A DNA stretch of 32,083 bases from Actinomycetota bacterium. Lineage in GTDB: Bacteria; Actinomycetota; Acidimicrobiia; Acidimicrobiales; Ilumatobacteraceae. Position numbers and translations under genes: made by a program. The notes under the pieces were generated by a model. It was not told where the DNA came from and searched no databases. It saw only the letters and a program-made list of their open reading frames with translations. The stretch is taken from contig WLSJ01000003.1 of NCBI GenBank assembly GCA_009705865.1, positions 1 through 32,083 on the forward strand, written 5' to 3'. Shown here piece after piece: positions 1 through 8,678 of this stretch (position 1 is its first letter; every line of letters begins with the position of its first letter).

Positions 1-1
1 C

Positions 2-295
2 GCACTGTCACGCGGGCGGGCGCGTCCGCAGCCAGATGTAGATGATGTGCCGACTCTGTTGGGAGACGTCATCATTTGTCCCATAGTGGCCGAGAGACAA
101 GCGTCTACCCATGCGGGCACGACAGACGACGAGTTGGCACTGTTGTTGGTGCATGGCATTTTGCATGTCTTGGGTTTTGATCACCACGATGAACCCACAA
201 CAACCGAGATGCGAGCACGGGAATTGGCTATCTTGACTACACACCATTGGTCAGGGCCAGCTCCGAGTGGTTTTAGACAGGAACAAGACGAATGA
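2..295 (+). CDS. ybeY: Endoribonuclease YbeY, C-terminal part (start outside window)
   Basis: The frame is open from the first bases of the window, so the N-terminus is missing. The visible part has the family signature: a LLGDVIIC strand, then HGILHVLGFDHHD, which is the zinc-binding HGxLHxxGxDH motif with three histidines. YbeY is a metal-dependent single-strand endoribonuclease needed for 16S rRNA 3'-end maturation and ribosome quality control in the cytoplasm. The stop overlaps the start of the downstream CorC-like gene by four bases, so the two are probably translated together; ybeY next to corC is a common arrangement. The short tail after the motif is ordinary for the family. Identification rests on the motif and the neighbour and is firm. 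Confidence 0.93.
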   Translation, partial: ALSRGRARPQPDVDDVPTLLGDVIICPIVAERQASTHAGTTDDELALLLVHGILHVLGFDHHDEPTTTEMRARELAILTTHHWSGPAPSGFRQEQDE

Positions 296-1575
296 TTGCA
301 ACTTCACCCACCTCTGCTGATTGGTGGATGTTTGTCGGAATTCTCCTTTTGCTGGGATGTCTGATTGTTTTGTCCATTGCTGAAATGGGACTGTCGCGAG
401 TATCAAAGCCAAAGGCACAAGCTCTTGCAGACTCGGGCGCCAAAGGTGGCCCAGCTCTGCTTGGGCTCGTAACCCACCCAGAGCGATGGGTGAACCCGTT
501 GTTGTTGTCTGTGAACGTGTGTCAGACGGTGCAGGCAACGTTGACAGGTGTTGTTGCAGGTCGACTCTTTGGGCCGGCCGGAGTTGCAATTGGTGTGGTC
601 TTAAACGTTGTGGTGTTTTTTGTGTTTGCAGAAGCTGTGCCTAAGACCTATGCAATTTTGCATTCAGATAGAGCAGCACTTTCTACGTCTCGTCTGACGG
701 CTCTTCTAGTTGCGTTCTATCCGTTGCGCAAGATGTCGCAGGGTCTTATTGGCCTGACCAACATTGTTGTCAAGGGCAAAGGATTAGAACAAGGTCCATT
801 TATCGGCGAGCAAGAGTTCCTAGGGATGGTGGAAGCGGCGGTTGAAGATGAAGTCATTGAACATGAAGAACGCGCGCTGATCGAATCCATTATTGAATTC
901 GGCGACACCGTTGTCCGCGAAATTATGCGACCACGACCAGACATAGTCAGCGTTGACGCTGGTGAGACCCTGGACATGGCCCTTGATGAAGCGTTTGAAC
1001 ACGGAGTGAGTCGCTTGCCAGTAATGCGTAAGGACGAAGACGACAACGAAGACGTGCTCGGAATTGTCTACGCAAAAGATTTGATGAAAAAGATTCGCGC
1101 CGGTGCAGGATCTGAACCAGTTGACCATTTGGTTCGAGCTGCAGTGGTGATTCCGGAAAATAAGCCGGTTGCGAAACTGATGCGAGAGATGCAACGCGAC
1201 CACTTTCACATGGCCATAGTTGCCGATGAATACGGAAGCATCACTGGGCTTGTAACACTGGAAGATTGCCTTGAAGAACTTGTGGGTGAAATTGTTGATG
1301 AGCACGACGATGAAGTGCCGGATGTACGAATGCTTCCTAATGGGGAGTCGTTGGTAGATGCTGGAATGTCGATCGCAGATTTCAACGAGCATTTCAGTGT
1401 TGATCTGGCTGATGAAGAGTTCGATACGGTCGGCGGGTTCTTGTTTGGGCTGCTCGAGCATGTCCCTGTGGTCGGAGAAACCCTGGAAGTTGAAGGATGG
1501 CGTTTCGTTGTCGAGGCTCTAGAGGGTCGACGAATCACTGAAGTGCGCTTAATGCCTGTCATTGATACTGAGTAA
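292..1575 (+). CDS. Hemolysin family protein (CNNM/CorC: DUF21, CBS pair, CorC_HlyC domain)
   Basis: A 427-residue membrane protein. The first 130 residues or so are hydrophobic helices of the CNNM (DUF21) transmembrane domain, with the conserved segments LSVNVCQTVQATL and FAEAVPKTYA. A cytoplasmic tandem CBS pair follows (about residues 195-325; IMRPRPDIVSVDAGET and GLVTLEDCLEELVGEI). The C-terminal CorC_HlyC domain (about 340-420) includes DTVGGFLFGLL and VEGWRFVVEAL. Relatives export or transport Mg2+ (CorC/MpfA) despite the historical name hemolysin; the substrate here is not known. The ATG overlaps the ybeY stop, which fixes the start. In many bacteria era follows this gene; here an SDR comes next and era is about 13 kb away. 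Confidence 0.9.
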   Translation: MIATSPTSADWWMFVGILLLLGCLIVLSIAEMGLSRVSKPKAQALADSGAKGGPALLGLVTHPERWVNPLLLSVNVCQTVQATLTGVVAGRLFGPAGVAIGVVLNVVVFFVFAEAVPKTYAILHSDRAALSTSRLTALLVAFYPLRKMSQGLIGLTNIVVKGKGLEQGPFIGEQEFLGMVEAAVEDEVIEHEERALIESIIEFGDTVVREIMRPRPDIVSVDAGETLDMALDEAFEHGVSRLPVMRKDEDDNEDVLGIVYAKDLMKKIRAGAGSEPVDHLVRAAVVIPENKPVAKLMREMQRDHFHMAIVADEYGSITGLVTLEDCLEELVGEIVDEHDDEVPDVRMLPNGESLVDAGMSIADFNEHFSVDLADEEFDTVGGFLFGLLEHVPVVGETLEVEGWRFVVEALEGRRITEVRLMPVIDTE

Positions 1576-1597
1576 CGCTGCATCACAGCCCGTTCGG

Positions 1598-1603
1598 TAA
1601 GTT
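1598..1603 (+). promoter_or_regulatory. Candidate -10 box (TAAGTT) of a leaderless SDR transcript
   Basis: TAAGTT ends six bases before the ATG at 1610, which would place transcription start on the start codon. No Shine-Dalgarno is present and no good -35 is visible. The same spacing recurs at several other genes in the window. Confidence 0.45.
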
Positions 1604-1609
1604 AGCCGC

Positions 1610-2359
1610 ATGGAAGTTTCACTCAAAGGTAAAGTCGCACTAGTAACGGGAGCATCTCGTGGCATCGGTTTGGCAATAGCTAAAACGTTTGCCGAATCTG
1701 GCGCCAGCGTCATGATGGTGTCTCGCAAGATTGATGAATCTGCAATGGAAGGCATTGATGGCGAAGTTGCTATTCGTCCTGCCAACGTAGGTGACCCAAC
1801 GGCCGCTGCTGATGTTGTGCGCGAAACTATTGAAAAGTTCGGACGTCTCGACATTCTGGTGAATAACGCCGCGACAAACCCGTACTACGGACCAACAATG
1901 GGTGTCGATGAGAGTCGTTATGACAAAACTTTTCAGATCAACTTGAAAGCTCCATTGCAGTGGACTCAAGCTGCGTACGAAGCATCATTCAAAAAGTCTC
2001 CGGGTGTAATTATCAACATCGCATCGGTAGGTGGTTTACGTACTGATGGAGGCGGCTTAGGTATTTACAACTTGACCAAAGCAGCGTTGATTCATTTCAC
2101 ACGTCAACTTGCTAGCGAAATCGGACCCAACAGAGTCATTGGTATTGCTCCTGGTTTGGTGAAGACAGACTTTGCTGGTTTTCTCGTAGAGAACTTTGGT
2201 GACAAGATCGCAGCAACAGTTCCGTTGAAGCGCCTCGGTGAACCTGAGGACATTGCGAACTTGGCAACATTCTTGGCATCTGATGCCGCTAGTTGGATTA
2301 CGGGCGAAACGTACGTCATTGACGGCGGCGCAGGCCTAGGTACTTCTGGCGCAAGCTAA
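1610..2359 (+). CDS. SDR family oxidoreductase
   Basis: A classical short-chain dehydrogenase/reductase of 249 residues. It has the TGASRGIG cofactor-binding glycine motif (residues 14-21), the NNAAT motif, the catalytic serine in NIASVGG, the YNLTK active-site Tyr-Lys pair, and a C-terminal ITGETYVIDGG. SDRs of this shape reduce or oxidise carbonyl/hydroxyl groups with NAD(P)H; the nearest functional guess is a 3-oxoacyl or steroid-type reductase, given the lipid genes further along, but the substrate cannot be read from sequence. The start has a TAAGTT box six bases upstream and no ribosome-binding site, suggesting a leaderless mRNA. Its stop overlaps the stop of the convergent menE by four bases. 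Confidence 0.85.
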   Translation: MEVSLKGKVALVTGASRGIGLAIAKTFAESGASVMMVSRKIDESAMEGIDGEVAIRPANVGDPTAAADVVRETIEKFGRLDILVNNAATNPYYGPTMGVDESRYDKTFQINLKAPLQWTQAAYEASFKKSPGVIINIASVGGLRTDGGGLGIYNLTKAALIHFTRQLASEIGPNRVIGIAPGLVKTDFAGFLVENFGDKIAATVPLKRLGEPEDIANLATFLASDAASWITGETYVIDGGAGLGTSGAS

Positions 2360-3474
2360 GACGTTGACACGCTGCGTACGAGCAACGCTCGTTGCGGTTT
2401 ACCAAGAGATGTTCTTGGGATAGTAGAAACAACATGCACGTTGCGCGGAGCGCAGTGAGCTGGCATCACTAATTTGACGTGATCGCGCAGTTCTTCCAAG
2501 GTGATGCTTGTGGAATCTTGTACAACCACCCATGCGTGTACTGCCATGCCCCACTCAGGGTCAGGTACGCCAGCAACACACACTTCTGCAACTGATTCAT
2601 GAGTAAGCAAAGTCTCTTCAACAGATTCTGGCCAGATGTTTTCGCCGCCCGAAATAATGAGATCACCTTCGCGACCCTCAACTGTTAGTACGCCATCGCT
2701 AGATAATGCGCCACGGTCTCCGGTGCGAAACCAGCCATCATTATCTAGTGGGTATGTGTCGTCGCGATACGCGCGCAGCAACATCGGGGCGCGAACATAA
2801 ACGATGGAATCGCGAATCTCGATTTCGACTCCTGGCAGTGCAGTGCCGTTGTACACAATGCCACTGCCCGTTTCGGTCATTCCGTATGTAGTGATGCAAT
2901 TGTCTGGGAGATCTTTGGGGGCTCGGGCTCCGCCCAACACAATTGTTCTGTACAGAGACGCATCAACCCGTTGCAATGCAGTCGCAACGAGGGAAACAAG
3001 TGTTGCGCCGTTTGTTGCAGCATCTTCATAGGCCTCTTTCGTAAAAGAAGGGACTGCTACAAGTGAGGTACCCATGATGAGAGAACGCGTGATGACAGAA
3101 AGACCCCCAACATGTGATGGCGGCAAGCAGGCCAACCACTGGTCTTTTAGTGAAACTTTGAGTCTGGCCGAAGTTGCACGGGCACTTGCTTCCAAGGCTG
3201 CCATGGTGAGCACTGCGGCCTTTTGTGTTCCGGTGGTTCCGCTAGTGGCTACGACAACGGCATCGCCAGCATCGACGAGGCGCCCAGAGACTGTTTCGTC
3301 TCCGCCGAGGGTTGCCATGATTGTTGGCTGAACAATGTCAAGTATCTGTTGACGCGCTGGTGCAGGTAGTCGCTGGTCTAGGGCAAAGACGGCGTCGTCG
3401 TTATCCCATGCTCGTGACAGTCGATCCACGAGCGCTTGTCCGTTTGGCATGTCAAGGCAGACCAACTCGTTCAC
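2356..3474 (-). CDS. menE: o-Succinylbenzoate-CoA ligase (MenE-like, ANL superfamily)
   Basis: An adenylate-forming ligase of about 372 residues, short as MenE proteins usually are. Motifs in order: the phosphate loop TSGTTGTQKAAV, YGMTETG, GWFRTGDRG, GREGDLIISGGENIWP and the C-terminal TSLGKPQR with the catalytic Lys. MenE activates o-succinylbenzoate with ATP and CoA in menaquinone synthesis; assignment rests on the size and on menA, menH, menD, menF and menG nearby. Two starts are possible: GTG at 3501, or GTG at 3474. I prefer 3474 because a TACGCT box sits exactly six bases upstream, as at other leaderless genes here. The gene is divergent from menA and overlaps the SDR stop by four bases. 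Another small acyl-CoA ligase is the main alternative. Confidence 0.83.
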   Translation of the reverse strand: MNELVCLDMPNGQALVDRLSRAWDNDDAVFALDQRLPAPARQQILDIVQPTIMATLGGDETVSGRLVDAGDAVVVATSGTTGTQKAAVLTMAALEASARATSARLKVSLKDQWLACLPPSHVGGLSVITRSLIMGTSLVAVPSFTKEAYEDAATNGATLVSLVATALQRVDASLYRTIVLGGARAPKDLPDNCITTYGMTETGSGIVYNGTALPGVEIEIRDSIVYVRAPMLLRAYRDDTYPLDNDGWFRTGDRGALSSDGVLTVEGREGDLIISGGENIWPESVEETLLTHESVAEVCVAGVPDPEWGMAVHAWVVVQDSTSITLEELRDHVKLVMPAHCAPRNVHVVSTIPRTSLGKPQRALLVRSVSTS

Positions 3475-3480
3475 GTCTAC

Positions 3481-3486
3481 AGCGTA
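3481..3486 (-). promoter_or_regulatory. Candidate -10 box (TACGCT) for menE
   Basis: Read on the minus strand, TACGCT ends six bases before the GTG at 3474. This supports the shorter menE start and a leaderless transcript. Confidence 0.4.
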
Positions 3487-3508
3487 CGGCTCGTGCGACA
3501 CTAGTGGT

Positions 3509-4414
3509 ATGACAATTCCTCATGACCCCGCAACTCTTGGATGGAAAAAGTGGGTGATCGGGGCTCGGCCTCGCACATTGCCTGCAGCCGTTGTTCCGGT
3601 TCTCGTGGGCCTGGCTTGTGCAAGCGGTGCAGATGTGACGACGTGGTGGAGAGCTGCGCTTGCCGGAGTTGTCAGTTTGTCTTTGCAAGTGGGTGTGAAT
3701 TATGCAAATGACTATTCAGACGGAGTGAAGGGGACAGATGCTGTACGTGTCGGCCCACTGCGTCTCGTTGGTTCCGGTGCCGCGTCAGCTGTGCATGTAA
3801 AGCGTGCTGCCTTCATCATGTTTGCCATTGCAGCCTGTTCGGGTCTCGTGTTGGCACTTGATACATCACTGTGGCTGGTGGCGGTAGGTGCGGCTGCAAT
3901 TATCGCGGCGTGGACCTACACGGGTGGCCCACGACCTTATGGGTACGCCGGATGGGGAGAACTGTTTGTGTTCGTATTCTTTGGCATTGTTGCCACAGTG
4001 GGCACCGAATATGTGGTGTCAGAGGAATTCACGGCTGCTGGGCTTGTGGCAAGCGTTGCTGTTGGTTGTTTGGCCTGTGCATTGCTCGTAATCAACAATT
4101 TGCGTGACATTCCCGGAGACACGGTCGCAGGCAAAAATACTTTGGCGGTAAAACTGGGCGATGCACGCACACGCAAACTGTTTGCACTACTCATCATCAT
4201 CGCAATGGTTTCAATAGGTGCTACATCTGCGATGGTTGGGGCGTACGCATTGTTTGGCCTAGTAGGAATTGTCGCAATTCGACCCGCGCTAGAGGCAGTT
4301 GCTCGTGGCGCCAAGGGACGTGATTTGATTATCGTGCTGGGCAATGTTGGTAGAGCTCAGTTAGTAATGGGAGTCACTTTTGCTGCAGGAATAGCAGTCT
4401 CGTTAACGCAATAG
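3509..4414 (+). CDS. menA: 1,4-dihydroxy-2-naphthoate polyprenyltransferase
   Basis: A 301-residue UbiA-superfamily membrane prenyltransferase. It opens with the family N-terminus WVIGARPRTLPAAVVPVLVG and has the first Asp-rich motif NYANDYSDGVKGTD and the second, DIPGDTVAGKNTLAVKLGD, which bind Mg2+-prenyl diphosphate. About eight or nine hydrophobic helices are visible. MenA attaches the isoprenoid tail to 1,4-dihydroxy-2-naphthoate at the membrane to give demethylmenaquinone, the substrate of MenG. The frame is open upstream to 3449, but the conserved N-terminus favours the ATG at 3509, which has no Shine-Dalgarno. It diverges from menE and its stop overlaps that of the convergent menH by 12 bases. 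Confidence 0.94.
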   Translation: MTIPHDPATLGWKKWVIGARPRTLPAAVVPVLVGLACASGADVTTWWRAALAGVVSLSLQVGVNYANDYSDGVKGTDAVRVGPLRLVGSGAASAVHVKRAAFIMFAIAACSGLVLALDTSLWLVAVGAAAIIAAWTYTGGPRPYGYAGWGELFVFVFFGIVATVGTEYVVSEEFTAAGLVASVAVGCLACALLVINNLRDIPGDTVAGKNTLAVKLGDARTRKLFALLIIIAMVSIGATSAMVGAYALFGLVGIVAIRPALEAVARGAKGRDLIIVLGNVGRAQLVMGVTFAAGIAVSLTQ

Positions 4415-5119
4415 TTGTTGCAATATCGCAGCGGTTGTCAGTTCGTCTTCCAGGTGAACTGAATGACCGACAGATGACACGATCGAAATTTCTGATTGCG
4501 GAATTACATCGTTCATTTCTCTAGCGATCTCGACAAATTTGGAATCGAGTTCACCGGCAATTACGTGCACAGGCATTGCAAGTTGAGAGAGTGATTCCCA
4601 TAGTGGGTCTTGCGTTCCGGTGCCTGCATACCGTAATGAATTTGCAAGCCCGCTAGCACTATTGCGCAGACGATCTGAACGCTGGTCGTTGGAAGAATCA
4701 AGTCCTGAAAATAGTGGCAGGGCTAGCCATTCGTTGATGAAAGATTCAACACCGACATCTTCGATATGGTGAGCCAACGAATTGTCGCTGTTACGACGTG
4801 CGAGTCGTTCTTCTGTGTTTCGAATTCCTGGGGTACCGCTGATCAGTACTAATTGTGAAACCACCTGCGGGAACAGGGTTGCTACGTGGAGAGCCATACG
4901 GGCACCCATCGAATATCCGACTAAGACTCCTGGCTGCATCGTTGACGAAATGTCAGAGGCATATTCAGACAGTGTGCGTTTGCCGTCTGGGTTGAGGCCA
5001 TGACCAGGTGCATCAGGGCAAGAGGGGGTTACCGAAGATGGAAGCAGCCGTACAAGAGAATCCCACGATGATCCGGTTTGGGTGAACCCATGAAGGAAGG
5101 TGGCGTGTTGTTGAATCAA
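4403..5119 (-). CDS. menH: Alpha/beta hydrolase, probable SHCHC synthase MenH
   Basis: A 238-residue alpha/beta-hydrolase. Visible elements are the oxyanion HGFTQTGSSWD near the start, nucleophile elbow GYSMGARMAL (Ser70), Asp192 in AGELDSKF and His219 in VGHSVHLED, giving a complete triad. The segment around EERLARRNSD, the GLANSLRYAGTGTQDPLW run and the His region match MenH proteins rather than generic esterases. MenH eliminates pyruvate from SEPHCHC to form SHCHC, the step after MenD. The TTG start overlaps the stop of the upstream DsbA-like gene (TTGA), so the two form a coupled pair. It is convergent with menA, overlapping by 12 bases. A generic hydrolase remains possible, but the context is strong. 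Confidence 0.87.
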   Translation of the reverse strand: MIQQHATFLHGFTQTGSSWDSLVRLLPSSVTPSCPDAPGHGLNPDGKRTLSEYASDISSTMQPGVLVGYSMGARMALHVATLFPQVVSQLVLISGTPGIRNTEERLARRNSDNSLAHHIEDVGVESFINEWLALPLFSGLDSSNDQRSDRLRNSASGLANSLRYAGTGTQDPLWESLSQLAMPVHVIAGELDSKFVEIAREMNDVIPQSEISIVSSVGHSVHLEDELTTAAILQQLLR

Positions 5120-5763
5120 CGAGTGAGCGCGCGTTCTAGGACATTGACGAACACATCGACATCTTGAGCGCCAGGGATAAGAAAGCGGTCATCAATAACG
5201 AATGAAGGGACAGCCGTTATCTCTCTCATAACTGCTCCGTCTAGGTCTGCTTGCACTTCGGCGAGGCCGTTGTCAGTATCGAGCCATGCACGTAGTGATG
5301 AACCGTCGAGGCCAATCTCTGTTGCGCACGTAGCCACAACGTCAGCATCGCCAACATCAAGCCCGTCTGTGAAATAGGCAGACATCAGTCGTTCTTTGAA
5401 TGTGGCCTGAACAATTGCACCGTGGTGTTCAAGAGCCCAGTGCAATGCACGATGAGCCAGGATGGTGTTTGCACGAAGAGCGATATCCATATTGAATTCG
5501 ATGTCATCGGCCGCAGCGACTGACGTGACATGGTGAAGAATCTGTTCGGCCCGTTCGCGTCCGCCAAACTTTTTTGCATAACTGTCAACAACGGGTGTTG
5601 GACTTCCCAACGGTGCTGTGGGGTCAAGTTGGTATGCCTTGAACACCACCTCGATTGGTTCTGAAAAACCTTTCTGGCGAAGCACTTCGAGCGCGTTGTC
5701 AAACCGGCGCTTTCCTATGAAGCACCAAGGGCAAACGACATCAGACCAGATTTCCACACGCAT
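5116..5763 (-). CDS. DsbA family oxidoreductase (FrnE-like)
   Basis: A 215-residue DsbA-type thioredoxin-fold protein with the active site CPWC (Cys11 and Cys14 from the chosen start) and the cis-proline loop ITAVPSFVI near the C-terminus. The opening MRVEIWSDVVCPWC is the usual FrnE/2-hydroxychromene-2-carboxylate isomerase-like start, which is why ATG 5763 is chosen over in-frame ATG 5784 or GTG 5811. There is no signal peptide, so it is cytoplasmic. A TATCGT box lies seven bases upstream of 5763. It overlaps and precedes menH on the same strand, inside the menaquinone block, which suggests co-expression with quinone synthesis. Whether it acts on quinones, polyketide-like substrates or protein disulfides is unknown. 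Confidence 0.85.
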   Translation of the reverse strand: MRVEIWSDVVCPWCFIGKRRFDNALEVLRQKGFSEPIEVVFKAYQLDPTAPLGSPTPVVDSYAKKFGGRERAEQILHHVTSVAAADDIEFNMDIALRANTILAHRALHWALEHHGAIVQATFKERLMSAYFTDGLDVGDADVVATCATEIGLDGSSLRAWLDTDNGLAEVQADLDGAVMREITAVPSFVIDDRFLIPGAQDVDVFVNVLERALTR

Positions 5764-5770
5764 AGGTGTA

Positions 5771-5776
5771 ACGATA
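5771..5776 (-). promoter_or_regulatory. Candidate -10 box (TATCGT) for the frnE-like gene and menH
   Basis: On the minus strand TATCGT ends seven bases before ATG 5763. It lies inside the 19-base gap to the divergent menD start. Confidence 0.4.
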
Positions 5777-5782
5777 GGTGAC

Positions 5783-7465
5783 ATGAGTTCTTCTGGCGAC
5801 ACTGCAGCCACATTTTGCGCAACATTGGTCGACGAATGGGAACGCCAAGGCGTGGTTCATGCGGTGGTTGCTCCCGGTAGCCGTAGTACGCCACTTGCAA
5901 TCGCTCTCAGTCGTTCAGACATTATTCGGGTGCATGTGTTTCATGATGAACGAAGTGCAGCGTTTGCTGCCTTGGGTATCGGGTCAGCATCTGGTGCGCC
6001 AGCGATTCTGTTGTGTACGTCTGGCACCGCCGCCACACATTTCCATGCAGCAGTAGTTGAGGCCCATCAGAGCGATGTGCCGATGATTGTGTGTACCGCA
6101 GATCGTCCCCCTGAATTACGCGACGTCGCGGCCCCACAAACAATCGATCAAACACACCTGTTCGGCTCCGCGGTTCGATGGTTTCATGATCCGGGTGTGC
6201 CGTCTCGCGAAGCATCTTCGTCATGGAGATCTTTAGCGGCACGCAGCGTGCAAGCTTCTGTTGGGGTGCGTCCAGGCCCGGTGCATCTCAATTTGCCGTT
6301 CAGAGAACCGCTTGTTGGCAATGTAGTTGACATGCCGCAGGCACGTGATGGTTCATGGTCAGTGGTTTCCCGTTTGTCAGCTTCTACCGAGCATGGTGAA
6401 GAGCATGTCGCCCAGATATTGAGTGGACGTCGGGGAGTAGTGATTGCTGGTCGTGGAGCTGGCCGTGATGTGTTGTTGCTAGCTAACGCGCTTGGCTGGC
6501 CAATTTTTGCTGATCCACTCAGTGGTGTACGCGAAAATGATGACGCCGTAATTATCGGCTTTGATTCAATACTGCGATCTGATGCATTTGCTTCAAGTCA
6601 TTTCCCTGAAGTGGTTGTGCGAGTGGGGTCAACACCTGCTTCAAAAGTGTTGTCACAATGGGTGACACGATCAGGCGCTCGTATTGTGCAATTGCGTTCT
6701 TCTGAGATGGTGATTGATCAAGATCACTCTGTCGAAGCAAATGTTGTCGGTGATATTGGGTCAAGCATCCGAGTGTTAGCCAAATCTGTAACTTCCTGTG
6801 ACAAGAAATGGCGTGAGGAATGGATCGCTTCCGAACGTGTAGCTCAAAAGGTAATCGACATGTGGGCCTCACGGAACTTCAGTGAACCGTCCGTGGCCCG
6901 AGCAGTCACAGCGGCCATGAATGTTGGAGAACATCTCGTGATTTCTTCGTCTATGCCAATCCGAGATGTCGAATGGTACGGAACAGCGACGCCTGGCGTC
7001 ACTGTCTATTCCAATAGAGGCGCCAATGGCATTGACGGTGTCGTCAGTACTGCAGTCGGAGTGGCATTGGCTACGCGAGCTCCAGTCACTCTTCTGATCG
7101 GTGATGTTGCTTGTATTCATGACTCGAACGGTTTATGGGCACTGAATCGACGTGAGGTTGATTTAAAGATTGTGGTCACGAACAATGACGGGGGAAGCAT
7201 CTTTTCGTTTTTGCCTCAGGCAAGTGTGGTGAGTGAAAACACATTCGAGTTGTTATACGGAACTCCTCACGGAGTGTCGTTTGAACATTTAGCCGCAGCG
7301 CATGGGATTGAATTTGATCGCGCCAGCAGTACCGAAGATTTGCATCACGCACTGTCTAGGCATGGCACTCGCTTAATCGAAGTGCCTTGTGATCGTTCGG
7401 TCAATGTTGCACAGCATGAGGCGTTGCAAGCAGAAGTGATTTCAGCGATAGAGGCTATGGCCTAA
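5783..7465 (+). CDS. menD: 2-succinyl-5-enolpyruvyl-6-hydroxy-3-cyclohexene-1-carboxylate synthase
   Basis: A 560-residue thiamine diphosphate enzyme, the normal MenD length. It has VAPGSRSTPLAIAL near the N-terminus, HDERSAAFAALG with the ThDP-activating Glu, LCTSGTAATHFHAAV, the run around ADRPPELRDVAAPQTIDQ, and in the C-terminal domain NRGANGIDG, IGDVACIHDSNGL and NNDGGSIFSFLPQ (the GD...NN ThDP/Mg motif). MenD joins 2-oxoglutarate to isochorismate, the first committed step of menaquinone synthesis, directly after MenF. The frame is open far upstream, into the divergent gene; the ATG at 5783, with AGGTG just before it, gives the standard N-terminus. Its stop overlaps the stop of menF by 11 bases, so the two successive enzymes are convergent. 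Confidence 0.96.
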   Translation: MSSSGDTAATFCATLVDEWERQGVVHAVVAPGSRSTPLAIALSRSDIIRVHVFHDERSAAFAALGIGSASGAPAILLCTSGTAATHFHAAVVEAHQSDVPMIVCTADRPPELRDVAAPQTIDQTHLFGSAVRWFHDPGVPSREASSSWRSLAARSVQASVGVRPGPVHLNLPFREPLVGNVVDMPQARDGSWSVVSRLSASTEHGEEHVAQILSGRRGVVIAGRGAGRDVLLLANALGWPIFADPLSGVRENDDAVIIGFDSILRSDAFASSHFPEVVVRVGSTPASKVLSQWVTRSGARIVQLRSSEMVIDQDHSVEANVVGDIGSSIRVLAKSVTSCDKKWREEWIASERVAQKVIDMWASRNFSEPSVARAVTAAMNVGEHLVISSSMPIRDVEWYGTATPGVTVYSNRGANGIDGVVSTAVGVALATRAPVTLLIGDVACIHDSNGLWALNRREVDLKIVVTNNDGGSIFSFLPQASVVSENTFELLYGTPHGVSFEHLAAAHGIEFDRASSTEDLHHALSRHGTRLIEVPCDRSVNVAQHEALQAEVISAIEAMA

Positions 7466-8678
7466 CAATTGCAGACAGCATTGCTTGAAACTTTGCTTGA
7501 GTCTCAGCCAGCTCGACATACGGATCGCTGTCAGCAACGATGCCACCACCTGCAAACAGACGTGCGGTGCGGTTGTCTTGCGAGATTTCTGCGCACCTAA
7601 TAGTGACTGCAAAGACTCCGTTGCCTTTTGCGTCCATGTAGCCGACGGCGCCTCCGTAGTAGCCGCGGTGAAGGCCCTCTGTCTGATTAATGAGTGCGAT
7701 AGCGGCGCCAGAAGGGTGTCCGCCCAATGCCGGAGTAGGGCATAGAGCACGTACTAGCGAGAACACGTGAGCAGGCGGGTCGGTCAGCGCGCCTTCGATG
7801 CTCGTGCCGAGATGCTGCACGTTTGCAACCGTGACAATTGATGGTTCTGCTTCCCAATCGAGGTACGAGCAGTAGGGCAAGAGAGTGTCGTGCACCATGT
7901 CAATAACAATGCGATGCTCAATCTGATTCTTTTTGCTTGCGATGAGTTCATCTGCCAGCTGTTTGTCTGTTGCTGTATCTCCGGTTCTGGGTGCGGTACC
8001 CGCCAACGGATGACTACGAACTGTTGATTGGTCAACTGACACCAGCAGTTCGGGCGATGCGCCGATGATGTTGTTGACGCAATAGCGATAACTGGAACCA
8101 AAGGAGGCCCGTAAGCGCAGCAAAATGGCATGAACATCAATTGGGTCATCGGCATGAACCTCTATGTCGCGGGCGATCACTGCTTTGTCGATGTCTCCTG
8201 CACGCACTGCGTCGCGTGCGGAAGTGACGGCATCGAGATACTGGCCGATAGCGGTTCGCGGTGACACACGATATGAATTGCTATGAGGGCGTGGTGGTGG
8301 CGTGTTTATCGCTGTTGTTATCGCGGCATGAAAAACATCATCAGTTAGGTCGCTGTCGTCTTTTCCGATCAAGGTGACTGTCGGAATTGAACTTTCGGTT
8401 TTACGAAAGATGATCGTGGGCAGGACAAAGGTTGCAGACTCGGTGGGTAAGAACGGGACAAGCCCGAACAGGATTGGACCAGTGTCTCTCAGTGTTGAGT
8501 CAGTATTCGTGCTTGGCTTAAGAGTTGCCAAAAAGGTCAGCGCATCTGATTCTGAGACTGTGTGAGTTATTCCTCTACCAGCTACGCCAACACCATCACG
8601 TACAAAGAGAAAACCATCGCCACGGCACACAGTGTTGAGGTCGAATGGCTCAACACATTCGATGGTGCGATACATCAT
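7455..8678 (-). CDS. menF: Isochorismate synthase (MenF-like)
   Basis: A 407-residue chorismate-utilising enzyme. The C-terminal catalytic domain has IDKAVIARDIEV (catalytic Lys), ASPELLVS, HPLAGTAPRTGD, ELIASKKNQIEHRIVIDMV, ALCPTPALGGHPSGAA and FAGGGIVADSDP, as in isochorismate synthases. It converts chorismate to isochorismate, the substrate of MenD. Its ATG overlaps the stop of menG (ATGA), so menG and menF form a transcription unit on the minus strand, convergent with menD. Anthranilate or salicylate synthases share the domain, but the setting among men genes and the closing GGIVADSDP support MenF. Confidence 0.92.
   Translation of the reverse strand: MMYRTIECVEPFDLNTVCRGDGFLFVRDGVGVAGRGITHTVSESDALTFLATLKPSTNTDSTLRDTGPILFGLVPFLPTESATFVLPTIIFRKTESSIPTVTLIGKDDSDLTDDVFHAAITTAINTPPPRPHSNSYRVSPRTAIGQYLDAVTSARDAVRAGDIDKAVIARDIEVHADDPIDVHAILLRLRASFGSSYRYCVNNIIGASPELLVSVDQSTVRSHPLAGTAPRTGDTATDKQLADELIASKKNQIEHRIVIDMVHDTLLPYCSYLDWEAEPSIVTVANVQHLGTSIEGALTDPPAHVFSLVRALCPTPALGGHPSGAAIALINQTEGLHRGYYGGAVGYMDAKGNGVFAVTIRCAEISQDNRTARLFAGGGIVADSDPYVELAETQAKFQAMLSAIVRP

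Noticed and set aside
820..1461. Long open frame of 213 codons on the minus strand
   Set aside because: It lies entirely inside the CNNM/CorC gene, whose domains are clear; the antisense product has no recognisable motif.
5618..5782. 55-codon upstream extension of menD
   Set aside because: It lies in the divergent frnE-like gene and would displace the standard MenD N-terminus.
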